A stretch of 21,229 bases of DNA from Ktedonobacterales bacterium (GTDB taxonomy: Bacteria > Chloroflexota > Ktedonobacteria > Ktedonobacterales > JADMIN01): assembly GCA_025935235.1 (NCBI GenBank), contig JAICVT010000029.1:1-21229 (forward strand), given 5' to 3'. Shown here piece after piece: positions 14,714-21,229 of this stretch. A program made the translations under genes and the position numbers. Every line of letters begins with the position of its first letter. Position 1 is the first letter of the stretch. The notes under the pieces are model-generated. The model saw only the letters and a program-made list of their open reading frames with translations, searched no databases and was not told the origin of the DNA.

Positions 14714-16570
14714 TCACTCGTCGCTGAGCAGGCGCAGCGCGAGGATGCGCGGGAGCAGGTCAAGCTCGCCGCTGGCGCGGGTGTAGGCGTCCAGGCTGTA
14801 GATGAGGTCGAGGGTGGGGAGCTGGCCGAGCCGCGCGCGGATGCTCTCGCAGAGGTCGCCGCGCCGCGACCAGAAGAAGACGCCCTCGCCGGTCGCGTCG
14901 CGCACGCGCAGGCGCAGATTGCGTCCCTCCGCGCCGCTGCGCCAGCACGAGAGGATGCGCGCGCTCTGGCAGAGATAGATCGGCTCAGGATAACCCGGGC
15001 CAAAGGGCCCCAGCGCCTGCTGCTCGCGATAGATGCGCGGCAGCAGGCGATTGAGCGGCAGGCGGCAATCCACCTCGATAGCCCCTGATCTGACGCCCTC
15101 TGGCGTGCGCTCCGGGCGCTGCTCGCCGAGCCGCTGGCGCAGATAGGCGAGCAGATCGGCGACCTCGGCGCTGGCGATGGTGAAGCCGGCCGCACGCGCA
15201 TGGCCGCCGAATCGCCGGAAGACTTCCGCGCGCTCCGCCAGCGTCTCGCCCAGGTTGACGCCATCGGGCGCGCGGGCCGAGCCGCGCGCCTCGCCGCCAT
15301 CCTCGCTGATGACCACCGCCGGGCGCTGATACTGCTCCGCCAGGCGGCTGGCCACCAGCCCCAGCATGCCCAGCGGCCAGCCCGCGCCGATCACGCTCAC
15401 CAGCGGGCCGAGCGCGCCGGTCGCCGCTCGCTGCGTCTCTACCTGCTGCTGCGCCTGGCTCACGATCTCCTCGGTGATGCGCTGGCGCTCCTGGTTCAGC
15501 GCATCGAGGCGGGCCGCCAGCCGCTGGGCCTCGGCGTGGTCGCTCGCCAGCAACACATCCACCGCGATGAGCGGCTGGCCCAGGCGCGCGGCGGCATTCA
15601 GGCGCGGTGCGATGACGAACGTGACATCGCGCTCGCTCAGCGCGCCGGGGGTGACGTTGGCCAGCGCCAGCAGCGCCCGCAGTCCAGGGCGGGCGCCTGT
15701 GCGGATGCGCTCCAGCCCGGCGCGCGTCAGCGCCCAGTTCTCGCGCGTCATCGGCGCGATGTCGCCGATCGTGCCGATGGCCACCAGATCGAGTAGCTCC
15801 TCGCTGACCGCATCGGCGCGCGCTGGCGTCATCTCGCGCAACAGCGCCTCGGCCAGCCGGAAGGCCACCCCCGCGCCCGCCAGATCGCCGCTCAGCCCCG
15901 GCTGCTCGGCCAGGCGCGGATTGACGATCACGCAGTCGCGCGGCGTCTCGCCCAGGATGGGATGATGGTCGGTGATGATGACATCCACCCCCAGCGAGCG
16001 CGCCAGCGCCACTTCGGTCACGTTCGCGCTGCCGCAGTCGGTCGTGACGATCAGCCGCGCGCCCTTGGCGGCCAGCGTGCGCACCGCCAGCTCATTCAGC
16101 CCGCGCCCGTCGTCTTCGCGCAGCGGCACATAGGGCGCCGCGTTGGCGTCCAGCGCGCGCAGGGCCAGCAACAAGAGCGCGCATGAGGTCATCCCGTCGC
16201 AGTCATGGTCGCCATAGACGATGATGCGCTCGCCGCCCGCCAGCGCCGCCCGCAGCCGCTCGACCGCCGCTTGCTGGCCGGGCAGCGGGGGCTGTTTCGC
16301 GCGCCAGTCGGCATGCAGAAAGCTTTGCGCCGCCTCGCGCCCGCGCACGCCGCGATTAGCCAGCAACTGCGCCTGGAGCCGCGTGACGCCGGGGATGGCG
16401 TCCAGTTCATGGCGCGGCAGCTCTTCGGCGATGTGCGGCGCCGGGGAGCCCTGGGTGAGGGCGGCGCGCAGATCGGGCCAACTGAGCGGGCCAGGCTGGC
16501 TGACGGCGAGTGGCGCCCCCGGTGCGTCAGACGAACGGGTGGCGGGCGCGTCGCTCCGCTGTGGCCCCAT
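14714..16570 (-). CDS. recJ: Single-stranded-DNA-specific exonuclease RecJ
   Basis: A 618-residue protein. The start at 16570 is chosen for AAAGGAGA about nine bases upstream, discarding a 29-residue extension that lacks family character. The DHH phosphoesterase motifs are in order: YGDHDCDG (119-126), TTDCGS (176-181), DHHP (201-204) and GTIGDIAP (266-273). Then come RLNAAARLG (323-331) and the DHHA1 motif FGGHARAAG (454-462), with an OB-type region at the C-terminus. RecJ degrades single-stranded DNA 5' to 3' with manganese or magnesium in recombination and mismatch repair. HDCDG replaces the common YDVDG in motif I, a tolerated change. An N-terminal Ala/Pro/Ser-rich tail of about 45 residues precedes a helical segment with RLQAQLLANRG (64-74), typical of bacterial RecJ. 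Confidence 0.93.
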   Translation of the reverse strand: MGPQRSDAPATRSSDAPGAPLAVSQPGPLSWPDLRAALTQGSPAPHIAEELPRHELDAIPGVTRLQAQLLANRGVRGREAAQSFLHADWRAKQPPLPGQQAAVERLRAALAGGERIIVYGDHDCDGMTSCALLLLALRALDANAAPYVPLREDDGRGLNELAVRTLAAKGARLIVTTDCGSANVTEVALARSLGVDVIITDHHPILGETPRDCVIVNPRLAEQPGLSGDLAGAGVAFRLAEALLREMTPARADAVSEELLDLVAIGTIGDIAPMTRENWALTRAGLERIRTGARPGLRALLALANVTPGALSERDVTFVIAPRLNAAARLGQPLIAVDVLLASDHAEAQRLAARLDALNQERQRITEEIVSQAQQQVETQRAATGALGPLVSVIGAGWPLGMLGLVASRLAEQYQRPAVVISEDGGEARGSARAPDGVNLGETLAERAEVFRRFGGHARAAGFTIASAEVADLLAYLRQRLGEQRPERTPEGVRSGAIEVDCRLPLNRLLPRIYREQQALGPFGPGYPEPIYLCQSARILSCWRSGAEGRNLRLRVRDATGEGVFFWSRRGDLCESIRARLGQLPTLDLIYSLDAYTRASGELDLLPRILALRLLSDE

Positions 16571-16744
16571 GCTCGCTGTCTCCTTTCCTGCCCACGCCGA
16601 GCGCCCATCCGCACGGCGCTCGCGGCTCCGTTGTGCAGTTTGGCATAGCGCATGCACTTAGGAGAGGCAGATGCGCAGACACGCAGGACGCGGGATGCGC
16701 GGTGTCCATCACAACGGTACCACACGAGCCAGGGGAGGCGACGA

Positions 16745-16957
16745 ATGATTGCGCGAGACACCTCGTCCAGAAATACACATGCCGCCATGCTCGGCAATAC
16801 GTTCACGTCGGATGAACTGGAGCGGTTGATGACGCTTCGCAGTGACTTCATCGAGCATGCCGAGCATAGCGAATACCTGATGGATCCGGCGCAACTGGAG
16901 TTCGCGCGCTGGCTCTACGAGCATGGCCGCATCGGCGAGCATCCAGGGAAGAAGTAG
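16745..16957 (+). CDS. Conserved-looking small protein, 70 residues, unknown function
   Basis: The ATG at 16745 is preceded by GGGGAGG (16732-16738) with six-base spacing, a strong ribosome site that supports a real gene despite its size. The protein is mostly helical and charged. The compact part from about residue 17 to 66 contains FTSDELERLMTLRSDFIEH, then LMDPAQLEFARWLYEHGR. It has no cysteines, membrane segment or recognised motif. It is divergent from recJ, with 174 bases between, and ends three bases before the convergent hemW stop. Codon use is like its neighbours. A DNA- or protein-binding helical adaptor is possible, but nothing specific can be claimed. Confidence 0.75.
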   Translation: MIARDTSSRNTHAAMLGNTFTSDELERLMTLRSDFIEHAEHSEYLMDPAQLEFARWLYEHGRIGEHPGKK

Positions 16958-16960
16958 CGA

Positions 16961-18235
16961 TCAGTCCGCGTCGTCTGGGAGCAGACGCGCAAAGACCTCG
17001 TTGCCGAGCATGCGTCCGTGCGGGCTGAGACGCACACGTCCATCCACTTCTTCGAGCAGCCCCAGCCCGCTGATGTCGCTCAATCGTCGTTCGAATGTCG
17101 GCCAGAATGGCTGGCCGAAGCGCTCCGCGAATCTGGCCAGCGAAAGGCCTTCCGCCAGCCGCAACGCCAGCATGGCCGTCTCGGCCATCTCCAGCTCGCG
17201 CCCGATGTCTTCGTCTTCGACAATCGCTCCGCCGGGCAGCGGAGCGGGCGCGCCAGGCGCATCGGGAGTTCGCAGCGATGCCCTGACACGCGCGATGTAG
17301 TCGCGGATCGGTCGGGCGTTGGTGAAGCGATGATGGGCATAGTAGGAGCTGCCGCCCGCGCCGAGGCCGATCCAGGTGAGGTTGCGCCAGTAAGTGAGGT
17401 TGTGCTGGCAGGCGCGACCTGGCCGCGCCCAGTTCGAGATCTCGTAGTGCTCGTAGCCCGCTGTCTCCAGCCGCCGCTGCGCATGTTCATACATGTCGGC
17501 GGCGGTATCTTCATCCACCTCGCGCACCTTGCCGCGCGCCACCCAGCCGTAGAGCGGCGTGCCTTCCTCCACGATGAGGTTATAGAGCGAGAGGTGGTCA
17601 GGGCCGAGCGTCAGCGCCCGCTCGAGTGTCTGCTCCCAGATCGGCTGGGTCTGGCCGGGCAGCGCGAAGATGAAGTCGAGGTTGATGTTCTCGAAACCCG
17701 CCGCGCGCGCCGCGCCAAACGCCGTCTCGATCTCTTCGGGCGAGTGGATGCGGCCCATCCAGCGCAGCAGAGCGGCGTCGAAGCTCTGCGCGCCCATGCT
17801 CAGGCGATTCACGCCCGCCGCGCGTACCTCATCGAGCCGCTCATACTCCAGCGCGCCGGGGTTGGCCTCCATCGTCACCTCGGCGTCAACATCCACCGCG
17901 AAGGCGGCGCGCGCCGCGTCCAGCAGCGCGGCGATCTGGGCGGGCGTGAGCAGGCTGGGCGTGCCGCCGCCAAAGAAGATGGTGCGGCAGCGGAGCGGTT
18001 TCGACCGCGCATCGCGCGCCCGCGCGCCCGCCAGCGCGATCTCATCCACCAGCGCCGCCACATACTGCTCGCGCAGCCCCAGCATGCCCGCATAGGAGTT
18101 GAAGTCGCAGTAGTGGCACTTGGCGTGGCAGAACGGGATGTGCAGGTAGAGCGAGATGTCGTCCGGCGACGGCGCGGCTGAGGGCGCCTGACGTGGTTGG
18201 GCCTGCTCGGTGATGGAATGGAGTGTCGCGCTCAT
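16961..18235 (-). CDS. hemW: HemW, radical SAM heme chaperone (coproporphyrinogen oxidase-like)
   Basis: About 424 residues. The radical SAM cluster motif CxxxCxxC is present in HIPFCHAKCHYCDF (C36, C40, C43), followed by GGGTPS (89-94), EANPGALE (123-130), RLSMGAQSF (144-152) and a C-terminal winged-helix region. The HNxxYW sequence in CQHNLTYW (H278, N279, Y282, W283) marks HemW rather than true coproporphyrinogen dehydrogenase HemN. HemW binds heme and delivers it to target proteins such as respiratory enzymes. Start choice is uncertain: ATG 18235 (GGGAG very close) or a GTG at 18280. The N-terminal 25 residues before the domain are non-conserved in character. It lies downstream of the foldase gene, with a strong hairpin between. 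Confidence 0.92.
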   Translation of the reverse strand: MSATLHSITEQAQPRQAPSAAPSPDDISLYLHIPFCHAKCHYCDFNSYAGMLGLREQYVAALVDEIALAGARARDARSKPLRCRTIFFGGGTPSLLTPAQIAALLDAARAAFAVDVDAEVTMEANPGALEYERLDEVRAAGVNRLSMGAQSFDAALLRWMGRIHSPEEIETAFGAARAAGFENINLDFIFALPGQTQPIWEQTLERALTLGPDHLSLYNLIVEEGTPLYGWVARGKVREVDEDTAADMYEHAQRRLETAGYEHYEISNWARPGRACQHNLTYWRNLTWIGLGAGGSSYYAHHRFTNARPIRDYIARVRASLRTPDAPGAPAPLPGGAIVEDEDIGRELEMAETAMLALRLAEGLSLARFAERFGQPFWPTFERRLSDISGLGLLEEVDGRVRLSPHGRMLGNEVFARLLPDDAD

Positions 18236-18349
18236 GCTCCCTGATTTCGATGGATGGATGGAGTGACAGGCTGGCCCCACCCCCTTGCCGCTGGATCAGC
18301 GTGTATTCTCGCATATCGGCGCGTGGGACCGCTATGCAACGGCACAATG

Positions 18350-18387
18350 ACACATGGGCTGAGGGCGTGCGCCCTCAGCCCATGTGT
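18350..18387 (-). terminator. Perfect 17-bp hairpin, probable terminator after the foldase gene
   Basis: Arms 18350-18366 and 18371-18387 are perfectly complementary (plus strand: ACACATGGGCTGAGGGC, loop GTGC, then its complement). The hairpin lies 34 bases past the foldase stop and 115 bases before the hemW start. There is no U-run on the minus strand, so termination efficiency is uncertain. The plus strand has a modest T-rich tail. Confidence 0.6.
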
Positions 18388-18420
18388 GTTCTGTGTGTTC
18401 GTGGCTCGTGCCGCGGCCCG

Positions 18421-19839
18421 CTACCCGCCGGTGGGCAGGCCACCAGGCAGGCCACCAGGCAGGCCACCGGGCAGCCCAGCCCCCACGGTCGGCGTGATGG
18501 CCGGCAGCGCGGCGTTCAGGTCGGGCTTCTTCGGCATATTGCGTGGGGCGTTCAGCATCGTGGAGTTGGCCGAGCTGATCTTGACGCCTGGAATGACGCG
18601 CTGCATGTTGATCCAGTGATCCAGTGCGTTGTCCTGCGCGGCCTTCAACGTCGCCGCGTCCACCGCGAGCGAAGGATTGATGTCCAGCACCTGCACGATG
18701 TCAAACGTGCCGCTGGTGTCGGTGATGACCGGACTCAGATCACCCTGTTTGCGCGCCGAATTGAAGGCCCAGTATTCGATGCCGCCATCGCCTGTGCCCG
18801 GCGACACCCACCCCATATCGCCACCGGTGGACTTGGTGTTGGTGTCGAGCGAATTCTTGGCGGCCAGGCTGGTCCAGGTCGCGTCGCTCAGCTTGCCCGC
18901 CAGCAACTCCGCGCGAACCTTCGCGGCGTTGGCGGCTGTGTCAGTCTCGATGCGGCGCAGATGCAGCTGGCGCGTCGGCGAGACCAGCCGCTTGGCCAGA
19001 TACGTCTGCATGTTCGCGCGGCGCAGTTGAATTGTGATGCTGTTGCGCACATCGCTATCCGAGAGGCCATTCGCGCTGGTGAACTGCGCGTAGGTCTCGC
19101 CATTCGGGAATGCCTTCTTGAAGGCAGCCAGCGCGGCGTCAACCTGCTTCTGAGTCGGCTCGAAGGTCGAGGCTGGCACATGATCCTGCTGCTCGAAGGT
19201 CTTTTCGCCTTGCAAGATGAGCTGATCGTCGGTCAGCATCTTGAGCGAGGCCTGGGTGATCTGCGCCTGCGCGTAGTTGGCCTCGTCGGTCTGGAGCTGC
19301 GTCGTGACGATGGTATCTTGCGTTGACTTGCTCACATCGCCCTTCTGCAGGGCGAGATCGAACGCGTTCTTCTGGGCGATCTCCTTCTGCAGCGTGTTCC
19401 ATAGCGCCTGTGCCTGATAGGCCAACTCCTTGCGATAGGTGTCCTGCGAGATGTTCGTACTGTTGACGCTGACGATGGTCTGGTTGGGGACCAGCACCAG
19501 CTCGTTGAAGACGCCAAACCCCAGGGTCGCGACCACTGCCAGAACGATCAGCCCGATGAACGACCACATAGCGAGGTGCTGATACTGCGACTTCTGGGCG
19601 CGTGTCAGCGTGCGCCCCCAGCCAAAGATGAGCGGCTTGCCATCGCGCAGCCCGGAGACGCGCGCGGTCTGCTTGGCGCGCGATCGGTTGACGATGCCGC
19701 TCGTGCGAGTCGCCCGAGTTGATTTTGGCGCTGCTTTGGCTGCGCCCTTTGGAGCCGCCTTGGCTGGCGTCTTGGCTGACGTCTTGGTCGGCCCTTTGGC
19801 CGCCGCTTTGGCCGGAGAGTTTCGGGTTGGAGTACTCAT
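18421..19839 (-). CDS. Parvulin-type peptidyl-prolyl isomerase (SurA/PrsA-like), membrane-anchored
   Basis: About 472 residues from the ATG at 19839. Residues 1-60 are a Lys/Ala/Pro/Thr tail of histone-H1-like repeats (AAKGPTKTSAKTPAKAAPK). One membrane helix follows (about 90-112). An extracytoplasmic SurA-N-like helical domain (about 120-285) contains DTYRKELAYQAQALW and KMLTDDQLILQGEK. The parvulin domain (about 291-388) has QLHLRRIETD, STGGDMGWVSPG, QGDLSPVI and TFDIVQVLD. It assists folding of exported proteins outside the membrane. The last 18 residues are GLPGG repeats from a 12-bp DNA repeat. The cytoplasmic basic tail is unusual and could contact nucleic acid or ribosomes. It lies downstream of rpsR with 157 bases between. 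Confidence 0.9.
   Translation of the reverse strand: MSTPTRNSPAKAAAKGPTKTSAKTPAKAAPKGAAKAAPKSTRATRTSGIVNRSRAKQTARVSGLRDGKPLIFGWGRTLTRAQKSQYQHLAMWSFIGLIVLAVVATLGFGVFNELVLVPNQTIVSVNSTNISQDTYRKELAYQAQALWNTLQKEIAQKNAFDLALQKGDVSKSTQDTIVTTQLQTDEANYAQAQITQASLKMLTDDQLILQGEKTFEQQDHVPASTFEPTQKQVDAALAAFKKAFPNGETYAQFTSANGLSDSDVRNSITIQLRRANMQTYLAKRLVSPTRQLHLRRIETDTAANAAKVRAELLAGKLSDATWTSLAAKNSLDTNTKSTGGDMGWVSPGTGDGGIEYWAFNSARKQGDLSPVITDTSGTFDIVQVLDINPSLAVDAATLKAAQDNALDHWINMQRVIPGVKISSANSTMLNAPRNMPKKPDLNAALPAITPTVGAGLPGGLPGGLPGGLPTGG
18434..18469 (-). repeat. 12-bp tandem repeat encoding the GLPG tail of the foldase
   Basis: Three units of GGCAGGCCACCA (plus-strand reading, last base changed in unit three), with a partial fourth. 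On the minus strand they encode GGLP repeats at the very C-terminus, so unit gain or loss stays in frame. Confidence 0.85.
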
Positions 19840-19996
19840 AGACGCGATCAGCTCTCCCTGGGGGATAGGACATACGACAAAGCGAGTCGTTCGCGCGTGC
19901 GCGTCTTCATCACGGATCACTCCGGAGGGACGCTGGCGAACGGCTCGTCTTGGTCGTCTGCGCGTGGGCGCTCAAGCGTCGGCTCAAGCGTAGCGC

Positions 19997-20344
19997 TCAG
20001 GCGCCGCGGATGTGCGCGGCCGTATACGGCATCAGCGCCATGTGGCGCGCGTTCTTGAGCGCGACGCTCAGGCGGCGCTGGTGCTTGGCGCAGGTGCCGG
20101 TCTTTCGCCTTGGCTCGATTTTACCACGGTCCGACAGATAGCGCCGCAAGCGTGAGACATCTTTATAGTCAATCTCGCGCACATGGTCCACGCAAAACGC
20201 GCAGACCTTGCGCCGCGAGCGGAAGTCGCGACCACGGCCACCACGCCGCTCTGGCCCGCCTGCGGGTGGTCCACCAGCGCCTGGGCCGCCCTGGCCGGAT
20301 TGCGACGGGCCGCCCTGGCTGTTGAAATCTCGCCTCTGCTGCAT
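19997..20344 (-). CDS. rpsR: 30S ribosomal protein S18 with glycine-rich N-terminal extension
   Basis: A 115-residue protein from the ATG at 20344 (AGGAG about 11 bases upstream). The S18 core (about residues 45-110) shows RRKVCAFC (C48, C51), IDYKDVSRLRRYLSDRGKIEPRR, TGTCAKHQR (C85, H88) and LSVALKNARHMALMPY. The four Cys/His residues are those of a zinc-binding S18 variant. S18 binds the small-subunit platform as a pair with S6. The usual length is about 75-80 residues; here about 40 extra Gly/Pro/Gln/Arg residues precede the core. The order with ssb, and probably rpsF, upstream is the classic one, but the 179-base gap to ssb is long. Confidence 0.95.
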   Translation of the reverse strand: MQQRRDFNSQGGPSQSGQGGPGAGGPPAGGPERRGGRGRDFRSRRKVCAFCVDHVREIDYKDVSRLRRYLSDRGKIEPRRKTGTCAKHQRRLSVALKNARHMALMPYTAAHIRGA

Positions 20345-20523
20345 AGGAAGAAACTCCTGTACGTGTGGGATTGCCGACCTACGCGGAGAGGTTCGCGTGC
20401 GTCGGCACGTCATCGAATGGCAGGCGGCTCATGCGCCGCCGCCGAGCGCGCTCATGCCAGAGCGCGCCGTGCGGGCCACATTGGCCAGCGTGGAAGAACA
20501 GCGTTGAAAACGGTCAGAGACGC

Positions 20524-20913
20524 CTAGAAGGGCACCTCGTCGGCGGTCATGTCATCGCCATAGCCGCCGCCCGATGCGCTGCTCTGGCCTTTCGGATCAA
20601 GCATCTCCATCTCGTTGATGGTCACTTCCCACGCCGTGCGCTCGTTGCCGTCTTTGTCGGTAAACTTACGCGAGGTCATGCGACCCTCAACGTAGACCTT
20701 TGAGCCTTTGTGGAGGTAATTGTTGCAGGTCTCGGCCAGCTGGCTCCACGCGACGATGTTGAACCATGTCGTCTCGTCGCGCTTCTCACCACTCTCGCGG
20801 TCGCGCGTGCGCCGGTTCACCGCCATCGTAAACTTGGTGATCGCCGTGCCGCTGGGAGTGTAGTTGATTTCTGGGTCGCGACCCAGGTTGCCGATCAGCA
20901 TGATCTTGTTCAT
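20524..20913 (-). CDS. ssb: Single-stranded DNA-binding protein
   Basis: A 129-residue protein opening MNKIMLIGNLGRDPEINY, the usual SSB start. The OB-fold (about 1-105) contains TTWFNIVAWSQLAETC, KGSKVYVEGRMTSRKF and the C-terminal strand WEVTINEMEML. After a short Gly/Ser linker the protein ends DDMTADEVPF, the acidic tail that recruits repair and replication proteins (among them RecJ in well-studied bacteria). The linker is shorter than in many SSBs. The gene lies between the probable rpsF and rpsR. A ribosome site AGGAG is visible but about 17 bases upstream, which is far. Confidence 0.97.
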   Translation of the reverse strand: MNKIMLIGNLGRDPEINYTPSGTAITKFTMAVNRRTRDRESGEKRDETTWFNIVAWSQLAETCNNYLHKGSKVYVEGRMTSRKFTDKDGNERTAWEVTINEMEMLDPKGQSSASGGGYGDDMTADEVPF

Positions 20914-20985
20914 GTGGGTGACTCTACTCTCTCCTGTGACACGCGGGCAAGCCCACTGGTGGCGGCGTCAGTCGCGTGTCGCTGG

Positions 20986-21229
20986 TTATGCCTCTGCCTG
21001 GGCCGTCTCGCTGACTGCGGCTGGCGTGTCGCCGCCGGTCGTCGCTGTCTCGGCTGTCGCTGCCTCGGTCGTCGCTGGCGCGGCCTCCTCGGCCTGAGCA
21101 GGCTCCTCCACCTCGGTCGCCTCGGTCGCCTCGGCGGCTGGCGCGTTGGCGGCGGCTTCGGCGCGGGCGGCCTCTGCCTCGGCCTGGGCTTTCGCCTCGG
21201 CCTCGCGCTGCGCGTCCAGTTCGACATCC
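20986..21229 (-). CDS. rpsF: C-terminal tail of a truncated gene, probably ribosomal protein S6
   Basis: Only the last 80 codons are in the window; the 5' part lies past 21229. The visible protein is Ala/Glu-rich, beginning DVELDAQREAEAKAQ, with an ATEATEVEEPAQAEEAAP stretch and ending SETAQAEA before TAA. No S6 core is visible, so the assignment rests on gene order (rpsF-ssb-rpsR is widely conserved) and on the known occurrence of acidic C-terminal extensions in S6 of some bacteria. ssb starts 72 bases downstream. It could be another protein with an acidic tail. Confidence 0.6.
   Translation of the reverse strand, partial: DVELDAQREAEAKAQAEAEAARAEAAANAPAAEATEATEVEEPAQAEEAAPATTEAATAETATTGGDTPAAVSETAQAEA

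Noticed and set aside
18223..19326. A 367-codon plus-strand open frame
   Set aside because: It is antisense to the parvulin foldase and crosses the hairpin; no domain pattern.

Overview
The window is a high-GC chromosomal segment. The layout rpsF (tail)-ssb-rpsR, hemW, recJ, an intramembrane-type histidine kinase with a NarL-type regulator, and several secreted or lipid-anchored beta-propeller proteins suggests a member of the Chloroflexota, possibly of the Ktedonobacteria kind. This assignment is an inference from gene style and content. No rRNA, tRNA, CRISPR array, transposase or prophage gene was recognised.

Positions 1-2513 (+) hold a small catabolic-looking cluster: a fumarylacetoacetate hydrolase family enzyme, a DinB-like three-histidine protein and an amidohydrolase. 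The last two overlap by four bases. A convergent small membrane protein follows (2521-2922, -). Next comes a zinc-ribbon, Ala/Glu/Pro-rich, tail-anchored protein (3158-3910, -), divergent from a membrane-anchored Ser/Thr protein kinase (4273-5421, +). Then, on the minus strand, come a secreted papain/C39-like cysteine peptidase homologue and a membrane-anchored or lipoprotein companion (5435-7362), a nucleoside hydrolase (7596-8558) and a PQQ-type beta-propeller lipoprotein (8628-9884).

A divergent region with two separate tandem-repeat blocks and a near-consensus sigma-70-like promoter precedes a two-component system (10179-12172, +). Facing it on the minus strand are recJ, an ECF sigma factor and a single-pass membrane protein. 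The membrane protein has a cytoplasmic N-terminus and an extracytoplasmic Asp-box propeller. The sigma gene abuts it with no gap, so the pair looks like a sigma factor with a sensor-type anti-sigma factor. The remaining part carries a 70-residue small protein (+), hemW, a parvulin-type foldase with a histone-like lysine/alanine tail, rpsR, ssb and the C-terminal tail of a protein that is probably ribosomal protein S6.

Three copies (plus one decayed copy) of a dispersed G-rich palindromic element lie between genes. Twelve-base tandem repeats recur at three unrelated places. The most interesting candidates for new biology are the sigma/Asp-box-propeller pair, the zinc-ribbon tail-anchored protein next to the kinase, and the secreted C39-like protein with its companion.
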